From Elysia marginata (lineage: Eukaryota > Mollusca > Gastropoda > Plakobranchidae): a DNA stretch of 29,809 nt. A program made the position numbers and the translations under genes. Positions 1 to 10,129 of this stretch are shown one piece after another. Under the pieces are notes generated by a model. That model did no database searches, was not told the DNA's origin, and was given only the letters and a program-made list of their open reading frames with translations. The stretch lies in NCBI GenBank assembly GCA_019649035.1, contig BMAT01000804.1, positions 180,440 through 210,248 on the forward strand, in the 5' to 3' direction. Numbering within the stretch: position 1 is the first letter of the stretch; every line of letters begins with the position of its first letter.

Positions 1-560
1 TAGAATGATCGCCTATTGTTAGTTCTGTAGATCTAGGCTTCTGGATTCATCTAGATTACCACCTTCCGGTTCATTTACATAATGTTTGATGATGAAGGAG
101 GCATTTCAGGCGACTTATTTTTAACTTGGCCTGTGATTGGGTGTCGCTGCCGTGTTAGGCCATGTCTCCCCATCTTTCTTGCATAGGGTGGAATTTTCGA
201 GCGATACCTAGAATATGTGTTCTTCTTCTAGAAATGTGTTTTGCCTATAATTAGAGCTCGCGCTGTTGACTTAAAAAGTTTCAGAGGACGGAGAGGATAG
301 AATACTGGACGAAGAGAGAGTGAGCAGTTTTGTGCAAAAGTTAGATCTACAATTTGTTTATGCTGGACATTGGCAATTCCACTGTTATTATTTTTGACTG
401 CTGCTGGATGTGAATACTGTTTCGTGTTGATTTCTTCATTTTGAGTTGAATAAACTTATTTTCTACGTTCTTTGCACGACTTTTCACGTTTTTCAAGATT
501 TTAAAAGAACTCACAAGTCTCGCATCAGGAGTTTTATTCGCTTACTCGATTATTATTTCT
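1..560 (+). mobile_element. Possible LTR retrotransposon long terminal repeat remnant
   Basis: The segment is richer in GC and CpG than its surroundings. It holds an AATAAA at 449-454 followed by a T/C-rich stretch, then a unique-looking end and the string ctggtgtctgtgataggg at about 560-577, which resembles a primer-binding-site zone after an LTR. Downstream, 620-810 contains a broken open frame (KEISEKAAFLRRDTSLPPAV, stop, then VDRQVAVLEAKRSK) that could be gag-like. The other LTR is not visible and the left edge is cut by the window. Confidence 0.28.
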
Positions 561-955
561 GGTGTCTGTGATAGGGATGATACCTCCAATGTTGACATAT
601 AATGAAATTTCTAGACCTTGATTGTTGATCAAGGGCAGACAAGGAAATAAGCGAAAAAGCAGCATTCTTGAGGCGAGATACTTCCCTGCCACCTGCAGTT
701 TCCCTGATCAAGCACACCAGCGGCTAGACAGTAGACAGACAGGTGGCAGTTCTTGAAGCCAAAAGGTCTAAAGTACTACTAATCAAGATCAACCAATGCC
801 GATATGTTTTTGCTATGTTGTAGGTTATATGTCGCGTCATTTGGTGACTGCTGGATGGTGAGGCCAAATGCTGATCTAAACCTCAATATATCCTATTGGT
901 ATGAGGGCGATAGATATCGACAGTAATGATAAGCAGAAGGGGGATAATTGCCCAG
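561..955 (+). other. Possible decayed retrotransposon interior
   Basis: The segment has higher GC content than its flanks and two adjacent proteinlike open stretches separated by a TAG near 727. A short hairpin (ccttgat/atcaagg) lies at about 613-634. No homology was recognised. Confidence 0.22.
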
Positions 956-960
956 CCCTA

Positions 961-1110
961 GTGGAAACCTCCAAAATTAAAGTCTGAAAAATTGAAGTTC
1001 CTATAGTTCTAAGTTTTCAAAGTGTGAGGTTTTTATTTCCTCTCTGGCTTTGTTCGATTTTATCTCATAATTTGTAGTTAATGAAGTTTTAATTTTCTTA
1101 AGAGCATATA
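961..1110 (+). repeat. Dispersed repeat, copy 1 (related to 17157-17310)
   Basis: Begins gtggaaacctccaaaatta and shares agtctga(a/t)aa, ctctggcttt/tatggctttgtg, gttttcaaag and taatgaagtt with the segment at 17157-17310 in the same order. The start resembles the pogo-type TIR (AGTGGAAACC) seen elsewhere in the window, so it is probably an old MITE copy. Confidence 0.5.
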
Positions 1111-1198
1111 TAATAAACTATTAAGTACTACTTACAGTTGCCACTCCTTAACCCATACAGAGATGCATACATGATCTATGTAATCATTTGTCTAGTGA

Positions 1199-1431
1199 CC
1201 AGGGCAAATGAGTTGGAAGTCAAAATTTTAATCTAAGAAAAAGTGCCCTTTAAAAGTCCTTTTTCTTTCTCTACATCTTAAGTCCCATAAAAATTTTATA
1301 CCTTCATCAAAATATTGAGAACTTCATAAGATCTTTGACGCTTGGGAGTGCAGAAAAATGCATTGCTCAAAATAGCAACACCTTAGATATCCATATGTGA
1401 AAATTGTGACATCTTGACTCATTCACCCTGG
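1199..1431. mobile_element. MITE-like element with CCAGGG(T/C)(G/A)AATGAGT inverted ends
   Basis: Left end ccagggcaaatgagtt (1199-1214) pairs with the right end at 1416-1431, which reads ccagggtgaatgagtc on the other strand; 13 of 16 bases match. The interior shares a ctttttctttctctacat-type stretch and (t)ttgacgcttgg plus agaaaaatg with a second copy starting at 12272. Confidence 0.55.
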
Positions 1432-1569
1432 TTGTCAGACATTTTGTTTTTGTATGTCTGTAAGACTGAAAGAGAAAGGTGTCAATAATTATAAGTTATA
1501 ATAGAGCAAAAAGTGGCTAATCATAAACTTTTAAAAGTATAATTCGAATTTTCTTAATTTTAATTGCAG

Positions 1570-1645
1570 ATTCCCAAGAGAATCAAATTATGAGGTTTCT
1601 ATTGTATATACACCACCTCTTCAAGGACACGCCAATGTCCAAATG
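1570..1645 (+). other. Candidate exon or coding remnant
   Basis: A strong acceptor (aattttaattgcag) precedes an open segment encoding FPRESNYEVSIVYTPPLQGH, followed by a donor-like ATGTAAGA or an in-frame TAA at 1646. Shortly after, 1679-1765 is again proteinlike (SIMVAFSKEAVPDVDPEMY) in another frame. The gap is too short (~34 nt) for a normal intron. It could be a terminal exon of a plus-strand gene or a frameshifted pseudogene. I do not recognise the protein. Confidence 0.25.
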
Positions 1646-1769
1646 TAAGACCTGCATTTTTTTGCTTAATCCTGGCAGTGCATCTATTATGGTGGCTTTT
1701 TCCAAGGAGGCTGTGCCAGATGTTGATCCTGAAATGTATAATTTACAACGTTCAGGACAAGAGTAAAAA

Positions 1770-3516
1770 ACGCCATCGTGTGTCTCAAAATTGCATATAA
1801 TGTACTTGGTGCTGGACAGCTATTAGAGCAGTATAAAATAAAAAAAATTTGCAGTCAAAAGAAAATTTTCAGAAAATAGAAAAACCCATTGCCATAAACT
1901 TTAAGGTATTTATGTTAGTTGATGGATGTTTACATTTTAAGAAATGGTCAAGTATATATAAAGAACGATAGTGTTTTATAATGCAACAAGGTTGAAGGCA
2001 CTGAGCTTTGTTAAAGTGTATTATCACTTGAATCAAACATTAAATGCTTAATACTTTGAGGATGCTTTTCATATTTCATACATCCATAGCTTTTGGTAAT
2101 GAACTTCAACACATTTCTTCCTTACCATACACAGAGAGCCCAGCTGGTTTGTTGAGAACAACAATGTCATCTGAAAAAAAAAACACCAGGTAAGCCCATC
2201 ATATGTTATAGGTCAAATTGATAAACTTATAATGAAGAGCAGTTGGCACCTCTCAATATGATCCCCTTGGCAATGGACAAAAACTTTGAATAAGGTAACC
2301 TTAACTACAGGTTTGCTGTACATATCAGTCACATTTGGAGCTTAGATTATAAGTAGTAGAACAGTGATGCCAACTCATGACAATATTTTTACTGAAATTT
2401 AACTTTTAGAGCAGGTTTATTTAGCTAAGTTTTTACACACAAAAACATGAAACATCGGTAAGACGCGTAAGTTGTCTAAAATTACACCAAAATTGAAAAG
2501 AAATACCGGTTTTAACCATTCAGTTTGATGAGTTGGGTGTAAAAGTAAAACTTTAGTTTTTTTTAAAGCCATGCATAGTGGACAAGTTTAATGTATGCTA
2601 ATAATTCTTTTTCACAGGTTGGCCGAGATCTCTTTAGAACGTTTAATTCTTAGTTTTTTCTACCAGAACATTATTGGTTGAACAAGCTCATTTCATTCAT
2701 TTTGATTTTAATAGCCTGTGACTGTTCAAACTGTGAGAGTGAAAAACGCAAGACTCATGTATGATGCTTCACTTCACAAAGTTTGTTTGCATTTATAAGG
2801 CCTAATCATTTCCTATAGGCCTAATTTTCATTCAAATTTCACTAAAATTCATAGCTCCATTTAAAAAAAAATAAACTTGAATATTACCTAATAAAAAATT
2901 AGTATATAATAATATATTAGGGTCCAAGTGCACTGAGAAAACATTGAAGGCATAATAGGTATATTTTACTGCACAAAATTGTGTTCCAATAAGCGCTACT
3001 ACATAAAGATTCACATGCTCTGTGTTTTGGGGAATAGACATGTAGTATTTTTTTCTTTTTCATTGGTTTAGGTCTAGGTCTACTTTGCAGATTTTACTTT
3101 GAGTTTTATTTGCAACTTTATTGAGATGTGTACATGTCGCTCAGTTTGAAGACCCAAAGAGCCTATAGATACTTAAAAGTAAAGAAAACAGAATTGTTGC
3201 AAATGACTGAACAGCAGAGCGATGGTTTTAAAACAGTTTATGTGGAAGATGGATTTTTTAAAAATCTACGGCAGTTTTTACTTTTACGGATTTCTGTAAA
3301 TTTACAGAGAATTGCCACCACTGGTAGAAAAAGCACCTTGAATCTCTGAAACATGCACTTGTTAAAATTTTAAGGGAACAGAAGTACATTAGTTTGTGAG
3401 TTGTGGGAAGGCATTTTTGTGCTATGAATTTTAATCTATAAAAGCTAATTGCAATGTTGCATGAAAGTGAAGCTGAAGAACCTTTGACTTTGAGTAATGA
3501 GTTCAATGAAATTGCC
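1770..3516. other. AT-rich intergenic DNA, no supported gene
   Basis: Only short open frames occur here (2832-3041, 3128-3349, 3258-3506), with low-complexity products and no landmarks. I see no clear repeats or RNA genes. Confidence 0.5.
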
Positions 3517-3985
3517 TTTGTAATGAAGAGTTCAAATCTACTAATCTAGCTGTAAAGCCAGACAAACCACACATGTATTGTCTTACTTGAATTAACATAT
3601 ATATGAATAAGTGCTTGGATTTATAATGACTGATTTTTTTCAAATTATTATCAGACTTATATATCTGGGAGGTTTTTGACAGAGTAAATCATATTTTTTT
3701 CATTCTTAGCTACAATTTTTGTCTCAGTGACACTGACAGTTAGATAATAACTTTGTAATTATAAAGAGTTCAAATCTAGTAAAGCCAAACAGTTGTAATG
3801 TAGAACTCACATTTGTCTGATTTGCATTAAAAGTACTAGGATTAATAATTATAATGGTTGAGTTTTTTCAAATTATTATCAAACTTCAATCTGGGAATTT
3901 TTCACAGTAAATTATATTTTGTTCGTTCTTAAAACAGTTTTTGTCTTGGGTGACATTGACTGCTAGTTTGCTTTAGAGTAAAAGT
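3517..3985 (+). repeat. Diverged tandem duplication, two units of ~235 bp
   Basis: Unit 1 (about 3517-3750) and unit 2 (about 3751-3985) share in order: ctttgtaat...agagttcaaatcta, taaagcca, ataatgactga / ataatggttga, ttttttcaaattattatca, atctggga, ttttgacag / ttttcacag, agtaaatcatatttt / agtaaattatatttt, tttttgtct and tgaca(c/t)tgac. They are clearly homologous but diverged by many substitutions and small indels. Confidence 0.8.
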
Positions 3986-4016
3986 TGAAGTTCATGATAA
4001 TAAATGTTTAAAATGT

Positions 4017-4022
4017 TTTATT
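4017..4022 (-). terminator. Polyadenylation signal AATAAA after the unrecognised gene
   Basis: AATAAA on the minus strand lies 80 nt beyond the TAG at 4102. A short 3' UTR of this kind supports the reading of 4102-4870 as a transcribed gene. Confidence 0.5.
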
Positions 4023-4101
4023 GCTGTTTTTTTTTTAATGAGAGGGACCTTCTGTGTACAATTAATAGCTTGGGTGTTTTTAAGATATGTGTTTTCTGAG
4101 C

Positions 4102-4631
4102 CTAAAAGATTTTACATCCTTGGTCTCTATTCAGACTATCTTCAGGGAGCACTAATTTTGTCCTAGAAATTAAAATCTGAGTGAAATTTTTATCATCAAA
4201 GTAAACTGAGCACATACCATTCATGCAAACAATGCTCTTGTAAACATCCTCCACAAGTTCATTATATCCATCCTTTCCTTCCTGAAGATTATTTTGTCCA
4301 TTCAAATGAGTGGAAAATGGCCTGAATGCTAAATCAGCCATAATATGTCTAGGCCTATATTTCACTTTGTCATGTTTTAACTTGCATCTAAAATGTAATC
4401 CTAAAATCATTTTGCTGTTGATTTTATCAGATGCGTCTTGCAAATCTTTTGCAGGCCTTGATAAGAAATCATGTCTATGTCTTGAGTACATTGTAAAGTT
4501 TTTTAGAAGTTTCTCAACGTCAGTAATGAAGTATGAGAGCTTAGAGCTAGAGCTCAAAGACTGCCGGTTACATAAAATGTTTTTACTGAACTTGTAACAC
4601 AACATGATTTCCAAAATCGACACTCTGGTCT
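4102..4631 (-). CDS. Exon 2 of the unrecognised 206-residue gene
   Basis: The 530 nt are open throughout, with acceptor tacctgcag. An alternative acceptor, acgtag at 4641-4646, also keeps the frame and adds VPA before the exon. No ATG lies at the 5' end of this frame (the first is Met at EIML), so an upstream exon is expected. Confidence 0.55.
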
Positions 4632-4870
4632 CTGCAGGTACCTACGTATGGCTAGATCTAAATGTAAACAAATTAATTATTAAAAGCTTGAAGTTCAAGT
4701 TCACAGGACTGAAACAGTAGTTATAAATCCAGGCTAAAATCTAGTCTAGATTTGTGAAACATTCAGGACTCAGGTCAACCTCTCGAAGGCAATTCTTGAC
4801 CCAACGCTTTAAATAAGAACCTTTGTTTATTAGTATTTATAAATCTTTCCAGATGAGGCATCTTTTTCAT
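4102..4870 (-). CDS. Probable two-exon gene, 206 residues, unrecognised
   Basis: Seen: exon 1 (4870-4780) starts ATG and encodes MKKMPHLERFINTNKQRF and on to ELPSR. Exon 2 (4631-4102) joins in phase (G+AG gives Glu), encoding ETRVSILEIML to a TAG. The intron is 148 nt. The long exon 2 (530 nt) is very unlikely by chance in such AT-rich sequence, and an AATAAA lies 80 nt past the stop. The product is basic, without signal peptide or membrane helix, with segments such as LSYFITDVEKLL, HDFLSRPAKDL, YRPRHIMADLAF and DVYKSIVCMNG. I do not recognise the family. The exon 1 donor (GTTGAC) is weak, so exon 1 is less certain than exon 2. It could instead be the last exon of a larger gene or a recent pseudogene. 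Confidence 0.5.
4780..4870 (-). CDS. Exon 1 of the unrecognised 206-residue gene
   Basis: The 91 coding nt are 30 codons plus one base. ATG at 4870 sits in context aacATGa. The donor is GAGAG|GTTGAC. A second Met at codon 4 is an alternative start. The exon is inferred from frame compatibility with exon 2. Confidence 0.38.
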
Positions 4871-5289
4871 GTTTTCCACTTATTTTCAGTCAAGATTTTA
4901 TGATTGGTTTTTAGTTTCGCTTTGGCCCCCTGCACTCAACACTACGTTATAACGAAAGTAAAACAAAGGCCAAAGTGAAAATCTCTTGAGATAGGAGATC
5001 CTCGAAAGATTCTAGATTCTAGTTGCTTTGCCTAAGGTCTTAAGTTTTTATTTTTTTCCGAATTCTTGTTTCTTAATGCCAATGGTAATAAGAGAACATG
5101 ATAAAATCCACATTTGGTTTTTTTTCCCCAACAAAGTTAATTAAATGTAAAATATGTAATTGTTATTATTCGAATTATTCATACAGAAATGAAGTAGATA
5201 CAAAAAAATACCGAAGAAAACTTTACGTGGTTTGCTCCCTTCTAATTTCCGTTGTCATGTGACACATCACATGCAAGCAGACCATCAAA
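4871..5289. promoter_or_regulatory. Intergenic region between divergent genes, possible shared promoter
   Basis: These 420 bases separate the start codons of the minus-strand gene at 4870 and of SMIM30 at 5290. Visible sites are an ATTGG (CCAAT on the minus strand) at 4903-4907, an ETS-like ttccg near 5247 and a palindromic E-box GTCATGTGAC at 5254-5263. The E-box core TCATGTGA is the M-box type bound by MITF/TFE proteins. No convincing TATA box is seen. The CCAAT lies only ~33 bases from the minus-strand ATG, so its use by that gene is doubtful. Confidence 0.4.
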
Positions 5290-5463
5290 ATGGCAGACAC
5301 GATGAATTCAGCTCTGATTATTTTCCTTCTGATTGCTACTGCTATCCCTGGCGTGGCTGCTTTCGATGCTGGGGATGCCATTGCATTGGTTCTTGGCCTG
5401 ATAATAGGTATACTCGGAATATGTGCATGCCTGGGCTACTATGCAAGAAGACGAGCCTCTTAG
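5290..5463 (+). CDS. SMIM30: SMIM30 homologue, 57-residue membrane micropeptide
   Basis: Seen: an intact ORF (ATG at 5290 in a strong context, aaaATGG; TAG at 5461) encodes 57 residues. Residues ~1-24 are a hydrophobic signal-peptide-like segment ending GVAA. Then FDAGDAIALVLG leads into a membrane helix ending GICACLGYYARRR. The block DAGDAIAL...GICACLGxYAR is nearly identical to human SMIM30, whose length is also about 59. Known: human SMIM30 is an ER/membrane micropeptide translated from a transcript once called non-coding, and has been linked to anchoring of SRC-family kinases. A role here is inferred from homology only. The coding part has no intron. The Arg-rich end after the helix suggests a cytosolic C terminus. 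Confidence 0.9.
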   Translation: MADTMNSALIIFLLIATAIPGVAAFDAGDAIALVLGLIIGILGICACLGYYARRRAS

Positions 5464-8179
5464 GCAAAATGTCTGGCGGTGCTGCCCTGAGTAGGTCATC
5501 ATCATGTCTCATGAAAGAATCCACACACTCACAGCCCTACACAAAACTAGAATCTAGAGAAAAGCCTTGACAGATCAAAATTTAACAAAATGTTCACCTC
5601 CGACCACACAGGTGACAAAAAGTTTAAACTATTGTGTTCTTCAAACTTTGCCAGACGTCAGTTGTAGCAGAATAGAAGATCTGAATTCTTAACTTACAGA
5701 ACCTCTTGTGTGCACCAGATCGATTTAACTAGTTCAATTTTTTTAAAGACAGTGGTGGATAAAAATTTCAAGCTTTGGTTTTGCCTTTGCTACTTCTAAA
5801 TTGATTTATAATTGGTTATGAATTCATTATTATAATTGAACATACATTGTTAGAAAATCATGAGTATCGGTATTAAAACCAGAGGAAAAAATAAGTTTTT
5901 TACATTAATTTACACTTCGTGAAAGCAAAAGTAAGTTTATGAATTGTGAAATGCCCCTTGTAATCTAACTGGATTCAGAATAATTTTAGGTATTTGTTTG
6001 AAAGATGTTGAGTTTCAGATTTCAAGTGAAGTTCAAAATTTGAAGCATGTGCTAAAAGTGCAAATTTTGCTCTCCATGGATTTTAAATATTAGGCATTCA
6101 CTAAATTTATGTGATTAAAATGTATTGCAATAGATTCTTTTGTTAACCACCATACTTTTGTTTCATGACGAATTTTTTTCCAACTTTTTATATTCATTAC
6201 TATTTACATCATAGGCATGTGACCTGGTCAATGATACTTTGTTTATGTGATTTTTTGTATTAATTAATGTTGTACTCATAGCTTATTTTTCTTTGGATAC
6301 TTTGGAAAAAGCTTATCTCATTGTAGTGATGAATCATGACACATTATGTATTACTAGTTGCTTTCGTGTGTATGTTTTTTTTTTTTTAATTTAAAATTGT
6401 TTGTGCAATAATAAGCTAATGAATACTTGAATTGCCTTTAGACTGTTCCTTTGTAAAAAAAAAAATCAATTAAAATCAGTTTAAAAAATATTGCTTCAAA
6501 AATTAGATTTCACCCTTTAAAAGTTTTTATGCTTGGCTGTACTTCATAGAATTACTTACCAGTGCCGGCAAGAAAAGCAATAAGTTACCAATGTAGAAAT
6601 ATCTTTTTTATTTATATGCTAAGAAATGTTTGATTTTGTTTATTTTTTACTTTCACAACAGAAGCCATATCGTATGTTCAGTGTCGGTTCAGATAATGAA
6701 ATTATATAAAACTAGAAATTAGAATTTCAACTTGAGTTTTAAATTCTTCATTTCACCGTATCCCAAGGAAAGGAAAATTATTAATTATGTTTATACTTTT
6801 CTTTATAAATGTGCTTTCTTCTGTTGTTATTTTTTCAATTAGATGTATTACAAAGATTTGAACATTAAGTTTTACATTTTAGTGAGGTCAAAATTATAAA
6901 AGTATGGGTTCTTGCAGCAAGCATTTCTTTATTTTAATTCAGACAGCAAAAAGGAATTGTTTAAAAAGCCCTGTTTAGAAATATCATACACTTTTAAAGT
7001 ATGTGATTTTTTATGCCAAGTTTCTCTTTCAAATCAAACTAAACACCTTTTAAAACTTTTGTTACAGCAAGGTCACCAAATTAAATAATGTGTTTGTTTG
7101 AAAGAATCATAGCCAGTATGTACACTATTTATATGGAATAAGCGGCCGCAAACCAGAATGTTATTTGCGTTTTGTTTTTATATTGAACTGTGGTGTAATA
7201 CTTCAGTGTGAAAGTTCAATGTTTCTTGTTTTCAATGTTTCATATCTGGTATTTGTAATAGCAAGACTTCTGGTTCTCATGTCAACTTATAAATTAGTTC
7301 ACAAACTTTCTCGAAGTCCCCTGGTGATAACGGTTTTGTTGTTGTTTGAATTTGATATTAATGGATTAGTTAAGCGTTATATCGCATTTTTATTATCAGA
7401 CCAATACCGCTCTTTTTTATCATTTCAGTTGTAGTTGTGAATTGTACCATGCTTGTTAGCATGTATTGATATTCTGATGCTTTTTTTTAGTTTTCAGTAG
7501 ATTAACATTAATGATAATCATGAATGGAAAGATTTTTTAATAAATTGTTTTTGATTTGTCATAATTTAATTTTGGCCTGCTATGAAAATCTCCATGGCTA
7601 CATATATATATAATTGCTCTCTGCTCTTAGCACTATAGCAAAATAGGTTACTGCTATGATGTTTCGCTTTCAGTTATCACTTACAGCTTGCATATCTGTT
7701 TTCAAATGCTTTAATATTCAAAGCCAAGTTTCAGAGATCCCATTTTTCACTTATTTTGTCTTTGCTTTTTTTTTTGTAGGCCTAAGAAACTGAATGAACA
7801 CTCAAATTTGAACAAGATTAATCCTAATAAAAAATGACAATTCAATGCCCCAGATAACACAGTGAAGTTTAATTTTTTAATGCATCATTCCTTAGTAGGG
7901 GCCTTGAAATATTTTACTTTCTAGTATCTGCAGTTTTTGTTCTTCTTGTTAGTAATTTGAAGTAAACAACGCGAATTGTAATGCAATGCTATGCTTTTAT
8001 GGACTTTTATTAAAGAATGAATCCTTTTTTGAAAGTTTGGAAGTGACACTCGTTTGATGAATTTAATACCTGGTAAAGTCAAAATGGTTGTGATGTCACA
8101 GTTGATTTTATTGCATTATAAGGAAATTACTATGGCTAAGACAAGGCTGAAATAAAATGATGTTTGCAGGTTATCATAA
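5464..8179 (+). other. Probable SMIM30 3' UTR and flanking AT-rich DNA
   Basis: There is no supportable coding region in this 2.7 kb. It is AT-rich, free of recognisable inverted-repeat elements and on the downstream side of SMIM30, consistent with a long 3' UTR at least to about 7560. The open frame at 7165-7434 is hydrophobic, uses a non-ATG start and has no domain I recognise. I treat it as chance. Confidence 0.4.
7539..7544 (+). terminator. Candidate polyadenylation signal for SMIM30
   Basis: This is the first plus-strand AATAAA after the SMIM30 stop that I found, and a T/G-rich stretch follows it. It implies a 3' UTR of about 2.1 kb. An ATTAAA near 6467 is an earlier alternative. Confidence 0.35.
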
Positions 8180-8181
8180 TA

Positions 8182-8399
8182 CAGTGGGACTTCGCAAATT
8201 GGGAAATTTTTTAATCGGTTTGTTGGGTTCCCAATTTGATAAATTACCTGAAATTTCAGATTTTTAAATTTTTATGAAAGATTTATGATTTGCTGGGTCC
8301 CTTGTCTCAATTAAACGTCTTCACTTAATAGAGGAGAAAAAATCTGTCTCTTTCAAATCTGTCCTCGTTTCAGGGTTCCCTGGTTCCAAGGTCCCACTG
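8182..8399. mobile_element. pogo/Tc1-mariner-like MITE with TA target duplication
   Basis: The 218 bp element is bounded by TA. The left end CAGTGGGACTTCG and right end GGTCCCACTG are inverted repeats. Inside the left arm, caaattgggaa and ttcccaatttg form a further hairpin. There is no coding capacity. Confidence 0.7.
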
Positions 8400-8401
8400 T
8401 A

Positions 8402-9967
8402 CTGGATGCATGTATTCCTCACAGTTTTAATGAAATTCCATTATCTAGTTCTAATTCAAAGAGTACTTATAATATGTTGTTGTAGTTTCCTGTATGATCT
8501 ATGTGTTATCAACCTAGAAAGAAAGAAAGTCAATTATTATTAAATTTTTTATCTTCAAATTTCTGGCAATGATATCAGATTTATATTACGGTACATAAAC
8601 ATAGTTTACTCTTAGTCTTACAATAATAACAAATCCGTTTTTCCATGTGAAATATGATTTCTTTATAACTACACATATGCACCCCAAGTTTCAGTCTGTA
8701 AGTAGGACTAGTTTTGGCGTAGATTGATTTGGTATTTTCAATTTGTCACCATCTTTTAAAATGTTTATCATTCATGTTTTGTTGTGTTTTTTGTTTTACA
8801 AAAATGCATTCCTGAGTGTGCTTGGAGAGGAATTTTACTGTCTTTAGATTGAAATTATAATCACTAAATTTTGTAACTGAAACCTTATTGGAAATGCTAC
8901 TCTGTATGTATTTTTGACAGGGTTTGAAATTTAATGTAAACACACCAATCAGTGTTGTGGTTGTACACTAAGTGAGATTTGGCGCAGTTGCCATGTGCTA
9001 ATACAGAAATGTATTGTGGTGAAATTTTGAAGTGCTATTAAATTTAATGAATTTCATGTAGAATGGCGAAAAAGAAAGGTGCTGTTAAAGTGTCATTTTG
9101 TATTACTATTAGACTTTTGATTTTTGTTAAGCTTTCAAGTTTTGATCATGATAAGTCCTTTGAAGTTTATTCTCTGTTTCTATACTCTACAGTTTAAGAC
9201 CTATATGTGCCTTATCTTAAACCTTTAGGACAAGTCTAGTTTGATTGTTTTTCTGTTACAAGGGAAAAAATGTGGTCTTTTAAAAAAATATGTTTTTATA
9301 ATGTTATTTCTGTTCTTGTTAATTGTTATACTTCGATGTGAAATGATGAGTATAAAGAACTTCTTGGTTTTCTTTTCTTTCTGATTGTGTTTTGCATGAA
9401 AGGTTGCATATATATGTATGGAGGGTGTGTGTTTTTTTTCCAATAAAAAAATTGTTTAAATGTTTCCATGATGCACAGAAAAAATAGTTTTGCGTTATCT
9501 TTCCAACAGGTGCAACTCTCTATATTTTTCATTTTAAAAATGTGGCACATGCTGTGCAGCAAAGTCTAAAATATTAGTATAATTTTCTTTGAAGTTCTTT
9601 GTTGCGTTATTATTTTTGGGTTTTTTTTTAATTTTTCTTAATATTTGTTGATATTGTTATGAAACGTTTGAGATTTTGAATGTGGTGAATGTGAAATTAA
9701 AAGTTCATTATAAAATGAATGTTGGTAATATTAATAAATGCCCCTTCCAATTTCTGGCAATCAAAACTTCTTTATGCGTTTTTGAAGCAACCATGGTAAT
9801 TTAGGAACAAGTCAATGATTTAGCTGTAGTCCTGTCTGGACATTTTAAACCCCACAGAGAAAATAGTAGCTTCGATTTACCTGTTCTTTGACTCATGAGT
9901 ATACTTTGTTGTGATATAGAAATAAGGTTGGTAAAATAGATAGGCTTACAGTTCAAATCAATGTAAG
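8402..9967. other. AT-rich intergenic DNA, no supported gene
   Basis: The short open frames at 8746-8943, 9225-9443 and 9326-9562 (minus) are Lys/Phe-rich low-complexity products. A plus-strand AATAAA at about 9440 and another near 9733 exist, but I cannot link them to a gene. A minor (gaaa)n run lies near 8518-8528. Confidence 0.45.
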
Positions 9968-9969
9968 TA

Positions 9970-10129
9970 CAATGCAGTCTGCTTAATTCAATGATCTTAA
10001 AAGCAGTCAATTTAGATTAAAATATCAGAACTTCGTGAAAGGGAAGTTTACAAAGAAGAAAATAGTTGCGATCCTAAAACAAATTTGAGTTATCCATAAA
10101 TCAGAGTTCGAGTTAAATGGACTCCACTG
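9970..10129. mobile_element. Degenerate pogo-like MITE
   Basis: The 160 bp element lies between TA dinucleotides. The right end reads GGACTCCACTG, preceded by gttcgagttaaat and gagttatccataaat. The left end CAATGCAGTCTGCTTAATTC aligns to the inverse of the right end at about 18 of 26 positions. Directly after it, 10134-10169 is a small hairpin (cagttgtctagg / cctggacacaactg) ending again in ACTGTA, like a second fragmentary end. Confidence 0.5.

Noticed and set aside
4740..4840. Alternative minus-strand frame encoding SYLKRWVKNCLREVDLS
   Set aside because: It overlaps exon 1 of the 206-residue gene in another frame, has no start and ends soon in stops. The ATG frame joins exon 2 in phase.
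5232..5570. 112-codon frame overlapping SMIM30
   Set aside because: It is out of frame with the clearly conserved SMIM30 product and has no landmarks. It is kept only as a possible overlapping upstream frame in the findings.
7143..7150. GCGGCCGC (NotI) site in AT-rich DNA
   Set aside because: A lone 8-base match without adjoining vector sequence is not evidence of a cloning artefact.
9225..9562. Two overlapping minus frames, Lys/Phe-rich
   Set aside because: Low-complexity products of A/T runs, with no splice or start support.
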